Below, in pieces: positions 1-9,446 of a DNA stretch of 33,526 nucleotides. This DNA comes from Pseudomonadota bacterium. GTDB taxonomy: Bacteria; Pseudomonadota; Alphaproteobacteria; SMXQ01. The stretch's first letter is position 1. Each line of letters starts with the position of its first letter. The position numbers and the translations under genes were made by a program. The notes under the pieces are model-generated. The model ran no database searches and was not told the DNA's origin. It saw only the letters and a list, made by a program, of their open reading frames with translations. The DNA is taken from positions 1 through 33,526 of the forward strand of contig JADFJG010000001.1 in assembly GCA_022566265.1 (NCBI GenBank), given 5' to 3'.

Positions 1-123
1 ATATAGGGCGACTCCGCCGCGACTCAAGAGCCAAACGGCCACGCCCATCGAGGATGTGGACGCCCGGATCGAATGATCTTACGAAGGCAACGGCGGAACG
101 AGCGGACCCCGGGGAAGTAAGTA

Positions 124-606
124 CTAGGCCGAAGAGGTCTCTTCCGGATCGCTGTTTCCCGCCTCGGCCGGAGTCCCGTCCGACGCCGCGGGTTGCTCCT
201 TGCTATCGTCGGCAACCGCTTTATCGCCGGCAATCGCGAGACCACCGGAATCCTTGGACCCCCCGTTGGCCGCCACAATCGCGTCCCTGTCGGCATCGCC
301 GTTGCCGCCGCCACCGTTGGGCCGGGGCTTGGCGTCGCCGCCGCTGTTGGCGCCGGACGAGTTGCCGTCGAAGTTAAGGATCCGGTAATAGTGCTCGGCG
401 TGTTGGTAGAAATTTTCGGCGGCGACACGGTTGCCGGACGTCGTCGCATCGCGGGCGAGCGTCAGGTATTTCTCCAGCACTTGGCTGGCCGTGCCTCGGA
501 CCTTTACGTCGGGACCGCTGCTGTCAAAGGTATGTTGCTTTGACGATGAATGCTGTCGCCGGCCGTTGCGGTTACGCAAACGCCTGGAGTTGGTGCCTTG
601 TCTCAT
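124..606 (-). CDS. DUF4167 domain-containing protein
   Basis: A 160-residue protein with the N-terminal layout of the alphaproteobacterial DUF4167 family: a very basic start (arginine/asparagine-rich, residues 1-20), then a conserved segment around residues 35-75 containing GTASQVLEKYLTLARDA and AAENFYQHAEHYYRI, then a long low-complexity Gly/Asp/Ala/Ser-rich acidic tail. The family is sometimes annotated as RNA-binding because of the basic N-terminus, but its function is not established. It follows prmC on the same strand with a gap of 217 bases, a common alphaproteobacterial order; clpB often comes next, but the window ends first. The stop codon overlaps an 11-base string (115-125) shared with the repeat core found at 26.9 and 32.2 kb, possibly by chance. 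Confidence 0.9.
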   Translation of the reverse strand: MRQGTNSRRLRNRNGRRQHSSSKQHTFDSSGPDVKVRGTASQVLEKYLTLARDATTSGNRVAAENFYQHAEHYYRILNFDGNSSGANSGGDAKPRPNGGGGNGDADRDAIVAANGGSKDSGGLAIAGDKAVADDSKEQPAASDGTPAEAGNSDPEETSSA

Positions 607-823
607 ACCGTTCAGATTTCACGTTTAATGTGTTAGACAACCCGAATATTTCTGTTCGCCCTTTTATCCGAAACCAGTCCGGCGGACCGAGGACAGCGTA
701 TTCTGGGGCAACTATCGGGATCCGGGAGCGAAAGGTACGCCTCAACCGCTCACTCCGGAAACCTAGTAGGGAACGTCAAGCATTCCAACCATTTTTTTCA
801 CTTAATTGTTACTTTATCGTTAA
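607..823. other. Intergenic region between prmC and the DUF4167 gene
   Basis: This 217-base gap is noticeably more AT-rich than its surroundings, especially at 790-830 just after the prmC stop. It must carry the end of the prmC transcript and probably the DUF4167 promoter. I see no clear stem plus T-run terminator and no convincing -35/-10 pair, so no specific site is assigned. Confidence 0.4.
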
Positions 824-1684
824 TTATCCGGTGAATTCCGCTACCAGGCACCGGGGAATGCCGGCGAGATCCGCCCGCCGACCGGTCACTTCCAATCCCT
901 GGGCGCCGAGGATCGCGGTCACGCCATCGCCCTGTCCTTCGCCGATCTCCAGAACGATCCGCGCGCCAGGCGCCATCACGCGCCGAATGTCCGCCGTCAG
1001 GGCGCGGTAACATCCAAGCCCGTCCGAGCCGCCTGAAAGGGCGAGGCTGGGTTCGAACCGCGCGACCTCGGGTTCGAGGCCGCCGATCTCATCGGCGCGG
1101 ATGTAGGGGGGGTTGGCGACGATGAGATCGAACCGCTGGCGCAATCCAATGGCCCAGTCACCGAGGCGAAAGCGCGCGCGATCGCTTAGCCCGAGAGCGC
1201 TGGCGTTGGCCGCCGCCACCTCGACAGCCTCGACGCTGGCATCGACGCCAAGCCCCCTGGCGTTGGCAAGCTCGCTCAGAAGCGCCAGCAAAAGGCATCC
1301 CGTGCCGGTGCCGAGATCGAGGATATCGATCGCCCTCTCGCGACCGCCCGCGGCCTCGAGCGCGGCCTCGATCACGGTCTCGGTATCGGGCCGTGGGATG
1401 AGCGTCGCCGCCGTAACCCGGAAGGGAAGACTCCAGAACTCAGCGTTACCAAGTATGTGGGCGGCGGGTTCGCGCGAGACCCGGCGGCGGACGGCGTTCT
1501 CGAAGCGCTTCGCGTCGGCCGGCGTCACCGGGCGGTCGGCATGGCCGAACACGGTCTCCCGGCTGAGACCAAGCGCGTGACCCATCAGCAGGCGGGCCTC
1601 CGACCGAGGACCCGGAACGCCGGCGCTCTTCAGCCGCCTGGCGGCGCGGTCGATCTCGGCCCCCATGGTGGCGCCGGTCCTCAT
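824..1684 (-). CDS. prmC: Peptide chain release factor N5-glutamine methyltransferase PrmC
   Basis: PrmC methylates the glutamine of the GGQ motif in release factors RF1 and RF2, using S-adenosylmethionine, which speeds peptide release. The 286-residue length is normal. The helical N-terminal substrate domain (about 1-90) is followed by a Rossmann methyltransferase domain with the SAM loop DLGTGTG at about 123-129 and the diagnostic NPPY motif at 191-194 that holds the substrate glutamine. Its ATG overlaps the prfA stop by 4 bases, so it is translationally coupled to the gene for its own substrate. The prfA-prmC pairing is conserved very widely in bacteria and leaves little doubt about the call. 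Confidence 0.97.
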   Translation of the reverse strand: MRTGATMGAEIDRAARRLKSAGVPGPRSEARLLMGHALGLSRETVFGHADRPVTPADAKRFENAVRRRVSREPAAHILGNAEFWSLPFRVTAATLIPRPDTETVIEAALEAAGGRERAIDILDLGTGTGCLLLALLSELANARGLGVDASVEAVEVAAANASALGLSDRARFRLGDWAIGLRQRFDLIVANPPYIRADEIGGLEPEVARFEPSLALSGGSDGLGCYRALTADIRRVMAPGARIVLEIGEGQGDGVTAILGAQGLEVTGRRADLAGIPRCLVAEFTG

Positions 1685-2757
1685 GCGATCTCGGCCAGCC
1701 GGCTGGCCCGATCTTCCGCGATCAAGGCTTCGATGACCTCGTCCAGGGCTTCGCCCGCCATCACCTTGTCGAGTTTGTGAAGGGTCAGATTGATGCGGTG
1801 ATCGGTGACCCGGCCTTGGGGGAAATTGTATGTGCGGATGCGCTGGGACCGGTCGCCCGAGCCGACCTGGCTTTTGCGCTCGGCCGCGCGCTCGGCCTGT
1901 TGTTCGCTGCGCTTGTGCTCATAGATTCGCGCCAACAGCACCTTCATCGCCTTGGCCTTGTTCTTGTGCTGGGACTTCTCGTCCTGTTGGGAAACCACGA
2001 TGCCGGTGGGAAGATGGGTAATGCGCACGGCGCTGTCGGTGGTATTGACCGACTGGCCGCCGGGACCGCTGGCGCGAAACACGTCGATGCGCAAATCCTT
2101 TTCTTCGAGTGCGATATCGACCTCCTCGGCCTCCGGCAGCACCGCGATGGTCGCCGCCGAGGTGTGGATGCGCCCGCTCGTCTCGGTCGCCGGCACCCGC
2201 TGGACTCGATGGACGCCGGTTTCGAACTTGAGGCGGGCGAAGACCCCGCGACCCGAGATCAGCGCGCTTGCCTCCTTGCAGCCGCCGATGTCGGTTTCGG
2301 CGAGGCCCAGGATCTCGAAGCGCCAGCCGCGGAGTTCGGCATAGCGCTGGTACATGCGGAACAGCTCGGCCGCGAACAACGCCGCTTCGTCACCGCCGGT
2401 GCCGGCGCGGGCCTCGAGGATGGCGTTGCGCTCGTCGGCCTCGTCCTTGGGCAGCAACAGGACCTTGATTTCGTCCTCGATCTCCCCCAACCGGTCCTTC
2501 AAATCCTTGCTCTCGTCCTCGGCCATCGCCCGTATATCGGCGTCGCCGTCCTCCTCGCCGATCAGCTCGGAGAGTTCGCCGATCTCTTCTTTCACTTGGC
2601 GCAGCTTCTCGATGCTCTCGACCACCGGCGTGAGATCGGCATATTCCTTGGACAAGCGCACCAGCTCCTTGGGATCGAGGGCGGCGGCGTCGGTCATCGC
2701 TTCGCCGATTTCCCGGCGGCGGACGACGACCAGGTCCAGTTTTTCATCGAGATTCAC
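1681..2757 (-). CDS. prfA: Peptide chain release factor 1 (RF1)
   Basis: RF1 recognises UAA and UAG stop codons in the ribosomal A site and triggers hydrolysis of peptidyl-tRNA. The 358-residue protein has the helical N-terminal domain, the RF1-type codon-reading tripeptide PAT at about 189-191, and the catalytic GGQ at 233-235 within [20 protein letters not shown] rather than SPF identifies RF1 and not RF2. It overlaps hemA by 4 bases upstream and prmC by 4 bases downstream, so the three genes are very probably one transcript. GGQ is the target of the neighbouring PrmC. Confidence 0.98.
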   Translation of the reverse strand: MNLDEKLDLVVVRRREIGEAMTDAAALDPKELVRLSKEYADLTPVVESIEKLRQVKEEIGELSELIGEEDGDADIRAMAEDESKDLKDRLGEIEDEIKVLLLPKDEADERNAILEARAGTGGDEAALFAAELFRMYQRYAELRGWRFEILGLAETDIGGCKEASALISGRGVFARLKFETGVHRVQRVPATETSGRIHTSAATIAVLPEAEEVDIALEEKDLRIDVFRASGPGGQSVNTTDSAVRITHLPTGIVVSQQDEKSQHKNKAKAMKVLLARIYEHKRSEQQAERAAERKSQVGSGDRSQRIRTYNFPQGRVTDHRINLTLHKLDKVMAGEALDEVIEALIAEDRASRLAEIA

Positions 2758-4118
2758 TCGGATTTCTCCTCGGGATCGCCGCCGTCCCGCCCGTCGCCCG
2801 GCGCTATATCGAGATCGAACAGCCGTTCGAGCAGCCCTTCGACGGCCGCGGTCTCATCCTGGGGGCCCTGGGGGGTCGCCGTTTCAGGCCCGGCCTCGGC
2901 GGACTCGGCGGCAATGTCCCTCAGCGCCTCGGAAGGGGCGTGCAACAACCGGTTGACGAGACGTCTCGTTACCTCTTCGGCGCTGGCCCGGGGGTGGTCC
3001 GCGAGCACCTCCGCGCGGACTTCCTCGAAACGGCGGCGCAGGGCCGAAAGGGCGGGAACGGCGGCCTCGGCGGCCTTGCCGCGGCCAAACGCCGCGACCT
3101 CTTCGCGAACGATGGCGCGGGCCTTGGCGGCGGCGGCTTGGCGCCTTTCGCGGCCTTCCAAGGCGATCCGCTCGAGGTCGTTAAGGTCATAGAGGAAGAC
3201 CCCGTCGAGCTTCTCCACCGCCGGATCGATGTCTCCGGGCATCGCCGCGTCGATCAGGAACACCGGCCTGTATCGCCGCCGCTTGAGCGCGCCCTCGACC
3301 ATTTCCGCGGTCACCAGATAAGAGCCCCGGCCGATGGCGCCCAGTACGATATCGGCATCGGGCAGGGCCGCCGCAAGGGCATCGAGGGACGCCACGTGGC
3401 ATTCGAACCGCCGCGCCATGGCCTCCGCCCGGCTGTTGACCGTATCGGCGATGGTCATGCCGCCGAGTTTCGCCTCCTTCAACTTGGCGGCCACCAGTTC
3501 GCTGATTTCCCCGGCGCCGATCATCAGCGCCCGGCAACGCCCTAGATCGCCGTGGACCTCGTGCGCGACCTGGACGGCGGCGGCGGCGATGGACACCGCG
3601 CTCTCGCCGATCGTGGTCTCGAAGCGCACCCGCTTGGCGACGGCGAAGGCCGCTTGCATGATGTGCTCGAGCGCCTGGCCCATCATGCCGGCGTCGCGCC
3701 CGAGACGGTGGCTCGCCTTGACCTGGCCCAGCACCTGGGGCTCGCCGAGGACGAGGCTGTCAAGAGAGGTGGCGACGGCAAAAAGGTGCTCGAGCGCTTC
3801 CTCGCCCTCGAGCAGATAGAGCTGACCCGACAAATCGGAAGCCGATACGCCCGCCGTCTCGGCGAACCTCGAGGTGATGATTTCCGCCACCTCGTCCACG
3901 GCGCACTCGGCGGTGACGACCTCGGTGCGGTCACAGGTGGAGATCACCATCGCTTGGGAAAGCCCCGCGGCGCGCAGCGATTCAAGGAAGGCCGGCACGG
4001 CGGCGTCCGCCATGAACAAGGCGTCGCGAAGGGTCAGGGAAGCGGACTTGTGATTGGCGCCGATGACCACCGGGTAGGCGTTGACGGGTGATCCCGCCTG
4101 TCGCGAATTCGCCGCCAT
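2754..4118 (-). CDS. hemA: Glutamyl-tRNA reductase (C5 pathway), somewhat divergent
   Basis: Glutamyl-tRNA reductase uses NADPH to convert glutamyl-tRNA to glutamate-1-semialdehyde, the first step of the C5 route to tetrapyrroles. The 454-residue protein shows the catalytic domain with nucleophile Cys62 in ISTCDRTEV, His111 in [19 protein letters not shown], the NADP-binding domain with GAGE at 201-204, and a C-terminal helical dimerisation region. Three usual positions differ: the residue after Cys62 is Asp where Asn is typical, VATSLDS replaces the usual VAxGLDS, and [10 protein letters not shown] has Gly where DxAxPRDIDP is usual. Whether these matter is unknown. It starts 8 bases after hisS and overlaps prfA by 4. 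Most alphaproteobacteria use ALA synthase instead, also called HemA, so its presence is notable. Confidence 0.9.
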   Translation of the reverse strand: MAANSRQAGSPVNAYPVVIGANHKSASLTLRDALFMADAAVPAFLESLRAAGLSQAMVISTCDRTEVVTAECAVDEVAEIITSRFAETAGVSASDLSGQLYLLEGEEALEHLFAVATSLDSLVLGEPQVLGQVKASHRLGRDAGMMGQALEHIMQAAFAVAKRVRFETTIGESAVSIAAAAVQVAHEVHGDLGRCRALMIGAGEISELVAAKLKEAKLGGMTIADTVNSRAEAMARRFECHVASLDALAAALPDADIVLGAIGRGSYLVTAEMVEGALKRRRYRPVFLIDAAMPGDIDPAVEKLDGVFLYDLNDLERIALEGRERRQAAAAKARAIVREEVAAFGRGKAAEAAVPALSALRRRFEEVRAEVLADHPRASAEEVTRRLVNRLLHAPSEALRDIAAESAEAGPETATPQGPQDETAAVEGLLERLFDLDIAPGDGRDGGDPEEKSE

Positions 4119-4125
4119 CGCCCGA

Positions 4126-5370
4126 TTACCGCCAGGGGGCGAGATGGTCCCTCAAGCCCCGAAGGGCGACCTCTTCCTGCTCGCCGGTATCCAGGTCGCG
4201 AACGGTCACGGTGCCGGCGCGAATCTCGTCCTCGCCGAGAATGACGGCGAGGCGGGCGCGCAATTTGTTGGCCCGCTTCATACGCCTGGAAAGGTTGCCG
4301 CCATAGCCGATATCGACGGTGAAACCGTCGCGGCGCAGTTCCTGGGCCAGATTGAACGCCGCCGTTTCGGCCCCGCCGCCGACGGGCACCACGGCGATCG
4401 GACGATGGGGCGCGGGCGCATCGGCGATCAGCATCGCCAGGCGCTCGATGCCCGCCGCCCATCCGACGCCCGGGGTCTCGGCCCCACCCATGGCCGCGAC
4501 CAGACCGTCGTACCGTCCGCCCGCGAGCACCGTGCCCTGGGCGCCCAAGGCTTCGGTGGTGAACTCGAACGCCGTGTGGCAGTAATAATCCAGCCCCCGC
4601 ACCAGCTTCGGGTTCAGCGCGTAGATGATGCCGAGTTCATCGAGCCCGGCGGTGACGGCCGAGAAGAATTCCGCCGCCTCGCCGGTCAGGTAATCACTGA
4701 AAAGCGGCGCATCGGCGACGACGCGCCTGTCCCCTTCGTCCTTTGAATCGAGGATGCGCAGCGGGTTAACCGCCAGCCGCTTGCGGCTGTCCTCGGAGAG
4801 TTTGTCCTTCAAATCGGAGAGATAGCCGAGGAGGACATCGCGGTAGGCCTCGCGGCTTTGCGGATCGCCCAGGCTGTTGATCTCCAGCGTCGTGCTGTCG
4901 GCGACCCCGAGCGCATCGAGAATCTGGGCGGCCATGGCGATGACCTCGATATCGCCCAGCGGCGCGCCGACGCCGAGAAGCTCGACACCGAACTGGTGGA
5001 ACTGGCGCAGCCGTCCCTTCTGGGGCCGTTCGTGGCGGAACATCGGTCCCTGGTAGAAGAACTTGAGAGGCAGGTGCTGGCCGAGGCCGCCCGAAATCAG
5101 GGCCCGGACGATGCCCGCGGTGCCCTCGGGCCGAAGCGTGATCTCCTCGCCGCTGCGGCTCTCGAAGGTATACATCTCCTTGGTGACGATATCGGAGCTA
5201 TCTCCAAGGGTGCGCTTGAACACCTCGGTGAACTCGAAAATCGGCGTCGCCACCTCGCCATAACCGTATTGCCCGGCAATCGTGCGAGCCGTCTCGGTCA
5301 CGTGGCGGTGGCGCAAGCTTTGCTCCGGCAGTATGTCGTGAGTGCCGCGGACCGGCTGCAGGGAACGCAA
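4126..5370 (-). CDS. hisS: Histidyl-tRNA synthetase
   Basis: HisRS is a class II synthetase that charges tRNA-His. The 414-residue length is typical. Visible motifs include RPEGTAGIVRALI, the motif-2 region MFRHERPQKGRLRQFHQFG, and the histidine-specific motif GLDYYCHTAFEF; a C-terminal anticodon-binding domain follows from about residue 325. The N-terminus (SLQPVRGTHDILPE) matches the family start, which places the initiation codon at a TTG (complement of 5368-5370) rather than an ATG. A strong GGGAGG Shine-Dalgarno sits six bases upstream and supports this. hemA follows after 7 bases. A 257-base non-coding gap separates it from the RodZ-like gene, where ispG is often found in relatives. Confidence 0.97.
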   Translation of the reverse strand: MRSLQPVRGTHDILPEQSLRHRHVTETARTIAGQYGYGEVATPIFEFTEVFKRTLGDSSDIVTKEMYTFESRSGEEITLRPEGTAGIVRALISGGLGQHLPLKFFYQGPMFRHERPQKGRLRQFHQFGVELLGVGAPLGDIEVIAMAAQILDALGVADSTTLEINSLGDPQSREAYRDVLLGYLSDLKDKLSEDSRKRLAVNPLRILDSKDEGDRRVVADAPLFSDYLTGEAAEFFSAVTAGLDELGIIYALNPKLVRGLDYYCHTAFEFTTEALGAQGTVLAGGRYDGLVAAMGGAETPGVGWAAGIERLAMLIADAPAPHRPIAVVPVGGGAETAAFNLAQELRRDGFTVDIGYGGNLSRRMKRANKLRARLAVILGEDEIRAGTVTVRDLDTGEQEEVALRGLRDHLAPWR

Positions 5371-5627
5371 TGGGACCTCCCGCCGGCTACGAAAGAACGG
5401 TGACGGCCATGAGCCGCCGCCATTGACGGTCCGTCATGTGGGATGGGGGCCATGCGCCCATCGAGAAATCTCCGGTACCTGAGGTCTGCAGGGTTATAAC
5501 GCAAACGTCTATGACCCGAAAGTGCGCACGGAAGTCTTACGAATCAAGAGCTTTGGGCGCTAAGACGAGGCGATAGGGAACCTAGACCCGCTCTAAAGCC
5601 GGTTCCACCCTTCCATGACAACGGGTG
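5371..5627 (-). promoter_or_regulatory. hisS upstream region with a possible -10 site
   Basis: On the minus strand a TATAAC hexamer lies at 5498-5493, about 120 bases before the TTG start of hisS, with no good -35 at standard spacing. The whole 257-base interval is more AT-rich than its flanks and holds no gene. In many alphaproteobacteria ispG occupies this place; I cannot see recognisable ispG remnants here. The promoter assignment is tentative. Confidence 0.2.
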
Positions 5628-6962
5628 TTAGTTGGCGGTCGCCAAACCCGTCTTGAGGCGGTCCGGATCGAGCGATACATCCCGGCGCACGGCGCCGAAC
5701 GGGCCGATCGGCGGCACCGGCTGGCCGTCCACCAGGATTTCCAGCGCCCCGGCATTGCCTGTCATCAGGGTCAGACCGTTGCGGTTGGGCACGCGGTAGC
5801 TGTCTCCGGCCCTGAGAATGCGGGTCAACAACAATACATTATCGGCGCCGTGAACCTGGATCCAGCTATCGCGCGTGGCCCGGAGGATGACGCGGGAATC
5901 GCTGTTGCCCTCGCCATAGACGCGCGGCTGGCGCTCAGGCAACGCCGCGCTCCGCGGCGGCACGCCGGGAATCTCGGGCACCCCGGTAAATTGGAGCTTG
6001 GTCGGGGCCGGCGGAGCGGTCGGCACCGCGGCCGCCGGCCGGGTCTGGGATGCCGGCGCGATAGCCAGAGCCTCGAGCGTTGACGCGAACGGCTCCGGCG
6101 CCGGCAGGGCAGGGGCCTCGCCGCCGCCCTCATCGGCCGGCGCGGTCGCCCCCGACATGGCGTCGGCCCCGCCCCGAGACGAAGGTCCCGGTGTGCCCGT
6201 GGAAGCGGTTTCCGGCGGCGGTGGGCGGGTGGCGGCAGGTTCCGGCGACGGCGGGCTGGTGGCGGCCGGTTCCGGCGTTTTCGCCGTCGCCTTGGGCTTC
6301 TCTTCCGTTACCGGCGCAGACGCGGTTTCCTGTTCACCGGCGCCAACCTCGGGCGCGGCCGGCGCCGTGGCGGGTTCCGGGGCGGGTTCCGGGACTGGCG
6401 CTTCCGCCGTCGGGGCGGCGTCTGGCGCCGGCGCATCCGGCTCTTTGCCCGAGATCAAGCTGGCAAGCTTTTCCGGCACCGCCGGGATGATGTCGGAGAT
6501 CGTGATATTCTTGGCGGAGAGATAGTACCAACCGCCGTAGGCGACAACCACGAGCACCACCGAGATCAACAGGATGGCGCCCCTGGGGATGCGGCTTTCG
6601 GTGATGACCTCGGGAAAGGCGAGGTCGGCCGGGCGCTCCAGCCCCGAGGCCTGCTCCTTGAAGCATCGCACCACTTCATCGGCGTCGAGGCCAAGGTGGC
6701 CGGCATAGGCGCGGACGAAACCGACGGCATAGGGCGCCCCCGGCAATTGGTCGAAATGGTCCTCCTCGATCGCCTCGAGGAAGACGCGCCTGATGCGCAA
6801 CACCGACGCCACATCGGCCAGTTCCTGGCCAAGTTTCAGCCGTGCGTCTCGCAACTCCGAGCCGATCGACGGCGAATCCCTGCCCCGAATGGGGTCTTGG
6901 CCGTCATCGGGCTCGTGCCCGTGGTCCGACCGGTCCATTGATGGCCTTTGTCGTTGCGCCAT
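5628..6962 (-). CDS. RodZ-like protein: HTH domain, one membrane span, DUF4115
   Basis: A 444-residue inner-membrane protein of RodZ architecture. A cytoplasmic helix-turn-helix of the Xre/HTH_25 type lies at about 34-95 (IGSELRDARLKLGQELADVA, then GAPYAVGFVRAYAGHLGLD). One transmembrane segment lies at about 129-147 (ILLISVVLVVVAYGGWYYL). A long Pro/Ala/Glu-rich linker (about 165-320) follows, then a C-terminal DUF4115 domain (RATRDSWIQVHGADN, YRVPNRNGLTLMTGNAGALEILVDG). RodZ couples MreB to the cell-wall elongation machinery; homologous function here is inferred. The start is the ATG at 6962, preceded by AGGAG eight bases upstream; a longer reading frame reaches 7058 but lacks a ribosome site. 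The gene follows ptsP after 210 bases. Confidence 0.85.
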   Translation of the reverse strand: MAQRQRPSMDRSDHGHEPDDGQDPIRGRDSPSIGSELRDARLKLGQELADVASVLRIRRVFLEAIEEDHFDQLPGAPYAVGFVRAYAGHLGLDADEVVRCFKEQASGLERPADLAFPEVITESRIPRGAILLISVVLVVVAYGGWYYLSAKNITISDIIPAVPEKLASLISGKEPDAPAPDAAPTAEAPVPEPAPEPATAPAAPEVGAGEQETASAPVTEEKPKATAKTPEPAATSPPSPEPAATRPPPPETASTGTPGPSSRGGADAMSGATAPADEGGGEAPALPAPEPFASTLEALAIAPASQTRPAAAVPTAPPAPTKLQFTGVPEIPGVPPRSAALPERQPRVYGEGNSDSRVILRATRDSWIQVHGADNVLLLTRILRAGDSYRVPNRNGLTLMTGNAGALEILVDGQPVPPIGPFGAVRRDVSLDPDRLKTGLATAN

Positions 6963-6984
6963 AACCAGCGCTCCTGCCCCTGAC

Positions 6985-7019
6985 AACCGCCAAATACTGC
7001 CGTCATGCCGATGGCGGTT
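6985..7019 (-). promoter_or_regulatory. Leader hairpin upstream of the RodZ-like gene
   Basis: AACCGCC (6985-6991) and GGCGGTT (7013-7019) form a perfect 7-base inverted repeat. Inside it a second imperfect pairing, GCCGTC with GATGGC, gives a compact two-part hairpin. On the transcribed minus strand it ends about 22 bases before the ATG and just upstream of the AGGAG ribosome site. There is no T-run, so it does not look like an intrinsic terminator. A role in mRNA stability or translation is possible but unproven. Confidence 0.3.
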
Positions 7020-7129
7020 AGGTGCCCACGCGATCCGCCGCCCCCCAGGGCAGGGCATGGGACCATGTCAGGGCTATTTGTCTACCTAATTAGGCTGACC
7101 TCGGCAAAAATTCAACTTCGTCATCCGCG

Positions 7130-7158
7130 AGTAGCGTCCTGTTTGCAAAAAAAGTCAA
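7130..7158 (-). promoter_or_regulatory. Possible promoter between ptsP and the RodZ-like gene
   Basis: On the minus strand, TTGACT (7158-7153) is followed after 17 bases by GCTACT (7135-7130). The -35 is good and the -10 poor. It lies just after the ptsP stop within an AT-rich patch, giving a leader of about 160 bases that contains the hairpin at 6985-7019. Confidence 0.25.
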
Positions 7159-7172
7159 TAACACGCAAGGAT

Positions 7173-9446
7173 TTATATGATCACACCGTGTTCCTTGGCG
7201 AACAGGCGAAGCCGGTCCCTGACGCTGGGATCGTCAAGCGTGAGCAACGGAGGCAGGGTCTCGCGCACCTGTTCGACGTCGAGGCTCCGGATCATCGCCT
7301 TGACCGGCCCGATCGAGATGGGCGACATGGAAATGTTGCGGAACCCCAATCCGATCAGGGCCATCGCCGCCAGCGGCTGGCCCGCCATTTCGCCACAAAG
7401 CGCCAGCGGCACGCCGGCTTTTTCGCAACTACGGACCAAGGTGTCGAGAAGCGTCAGAACGGCGGGAGAGAGGTCATCGTAACGTCCCCCCACATGCGGG
7501 TTGTTGCGGTCGGCGGCGAACAGGAACTGCAACAAATCGTTGCTGCCGACCGACAGGAAATCGACCTTTTCCAGCAACGCCGGCAATTGGAACAACAGGG
7601 ACGGGACCTCCAACATGGCGCCGACGCTGATCTCGCTGGGCATGGGGCCATCGGAGGATCGCCGGTCGTCGATCTCTGAATCGAGGATCTTCCGCGCCCT
7701 GTCGAATTCGGCGATTTCGGCGATCATCGGGAACATGATCCGAAGTGGCCGGCCCTCGGCGGCGTGCAGCATCGCCCGGACTTGATTGCGCAGCATCTCG
7801 GGACGGTCGAGCGCGATGCGAATCGCACGCCAGCCCATGGCGGGATTTTCCTCGCGCACGCCGTCGAAATAGGGCAGCAGTTTGTCGCCGCCGACATCGA
7901 GGGTGCGAAACACCACGGGTTTGCCGCCCGCCCTTTCGAAAATCTTGCGGTAGAGCTCGATCTGGGCCTCGACATCCGGATAGGTCTCTCGCACCATGAA
8001 GGGGATCTCGGTGCGATAGAGGCCGATGCCCTCGGCGCCGGTCTCATCCAGGTGCGACACCTCGATCTCGAGTCCGACGTTGACGTTGAGCGCGATTTCG
8101 ACCCCGTCGCGGGTGACGGCCGGTTCGTTCCGGATCGCGGCGTAAGCCTGCTTGCGTTCCGCCCGCGCCCGCATGGTGTCGGTGAAAGCCTTGCTGACGT
8201 CCTCGCGCGGGCGGATGAAGAGCTGGGCGTTATCGGCATCGACGATCACCCGATCCAACTCCTTGATCTTGCCGAGCACGTCCTTGACACGCCCCAATAC
8301 CGGGATGTCCAGCGCACGGGCGACGATGCAGACATGGGCCGTCGGCGAACCTTCCTCGAGTACCAGGGCGCGCAGACGGTCGGGATCGTAATCCAGCAGT
8401 TCCGCCGGCCCCAGGTTGCGCGAGATCAGCACCACGTCGTCGGGAAGCTCGCGTTCTTCCTGTCCGTTGGCCCCCTGAGCAAGGTGCTGGGACAGGCGGT
8501 TGGCGAGACCGTCGAGATCGTGGAGCCGTTCGCGCAGGTAGGGATCGCCGATCTGGCCTATGCGGGCGCGGGTGCTTTCGCGAACCTGCTGGACCGCCGC
8601 CTCGGCGGTGAGTCCGGTCTTGATCGCATCGCGGATGCGGCCGAGCCAGCCGGTGTCGGCGGCGATCATGCGGTAGGCTTCCAGCACGTCGCGATGTTCG
8701 CCGGCGGACGCCAGCCGGCCGGCCGTCATGACCTCCTTCAGCGCACTGTCGGTGCCGCGAATGGCGTCCTCGAGGCGCCTCAACTCTTCCTCCGGGTCTT
8801 CGGCGACGATTCTCCGGATCAAGATGTTCGGCTGGTGCAGGACCGCCGTTCCGGTGGCCAGCCCGGCGTTGAGCCGCATCCCCTCGAGGCTCACCGGCAA
8901 CAACGCATCCCTCTCGGCGGCGAGTTTCTCCTCCGGCGACACCAGCTCGCCGCTGGCCACCAGCTCGGCCAGCACCATGGCGGTGATCTCGAGGGCCTCG
9001 ACCTCTTCATCGGTATAGTGGCGCCAGGTCTTGTTCTGCACCACGAGCACACCGATGACGCGTCCGCCGCGCAGGATCGGCACGCCCATCAGCGAATGGT
9101 AGATTTCCTCCCCGGTCTCCGGCCGGTAGGCGAAAGAGGGATGGGACTGGGCGTCGGACAGGTTAAGCGGCAGGGCGTCGGCGGCGATGTCGCCGACCAG
9201 GCCCTCGCCGACCTTGAGGCGGGTGTGGTGGACGGCGGTGGGATTCAGTCCCTCGGTAGCAAAAAGTTCAAGCACATCGCCGGCGCGCCGGACATAGATC
9301 GAGCACACTTCCGCCACCATGTCGGCGGCGATGACCGTCACCACCTGGTCCAGGCGCTCCTGGGCCGAGGCCGGACCGGCCATGACGTCGCGAAGACGCC
9401 TGAGCAGATGGCGCGGTCCTTTGAGGGCCGGGCTGAGCTCGGTCAT
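7173..9446 (-). CDS. ptsP: PEP-protein phosphotransferase PtsP (nitrogen-PTS enzyme I)
   Basis: PtsP is the GAF-containing enzyme I of the regulatory nitrogen phosphotransferase system; it takes phosphate from phosphoenolpyruvate and passes it to NPr and EIIA-Ntr. The 757-residue protein has an N-terminal GAF domain (about 25-165), then the phosphohistidine/HPr-binding region with active His371 in GSPTAHVCIVAR, then the PEP-binding TIM barrel with FLSVGSNDLLQFLFAADRN and the catalytic Cys684 in ALCGEMAG. The usual serine before the active histidine (TSH) is alanine here (TAH). Its ATG overlaps the stop of the nitronate monooxygenase-like gene by 4 bases, and lysC is next upstream; lysC followed by ptsP is a typical alphaproteobacterial order. 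Confidence 0.96.
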   Translation of the reverse strand: MTELSPALKGPRHLLRRLRDVMAGPASAQERLDQVVTVIAADMVAEVCSIYVRRAGDVLELFATEGLNPTAVHHTRLKVGEGLVGDIAADALPLNLSDAQSHPSFAYRPETGEEIYHSLMGVPILRGGRVIGVLVVQNKTWRHYTDEEVEALEITAMVLAELVASGELVSPEEKLAAERDALLPVSLEGMRLNAGLATGTAVLHQPNILIRRIVAEDPEEELRRLEDAIRGTDSALKEVMTAGRLASAGEHRDVLEAYRMIAADTGWLGRIRDAIKTGLTAEAAVQQVRESTRARIGQIGDPYLRERLHDLDGLANRLSQHLAQGANGQEERELPDDVVLISRNLGPAELLDYDPDRLRALVLEEGSPTAHVCIVARALDIPVLGRVKDVLGKIKELDRVIVDADNAQLFIRPREDVSKAFTDTMRARAERKQAYAAIRNEPAVTRDGVEIALNVNVGLEIEVSHLDETGAEGIGLYRTEIPFMVRETYPDVEAQIELYRKIFERAGGKPVVFRTLDVGGDKLLPYFDGVREENPAMGWRAIRIALDRPEMLRNQVRAMLHAAEGRPLRIMFPMIAEIAEFDRARKILDSEIDDRRSSDGPMPSEISVGAMLEVPSLLFQLPALLEKVDFLSVGSNDLLQFLFAADRNNPHVGGRYDDLSPAVLTLLDTLVRSCEKAGVPLALCGEMAGQPLAAMALIGLGFRNISMSPISIGPVKAMIRSLDVEQVRETLPPLLTLDDPSVRDRLRLFAKEHGVII

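Noticed and set aside
115-125. An 11-base match to the repeat core (AAGTAAGTACT) at the DUF4167 stop codon
   Set aside because: Too short to separate from chance in a window this long, although flanking bases match partly. Worth including in a genome-wide scan.
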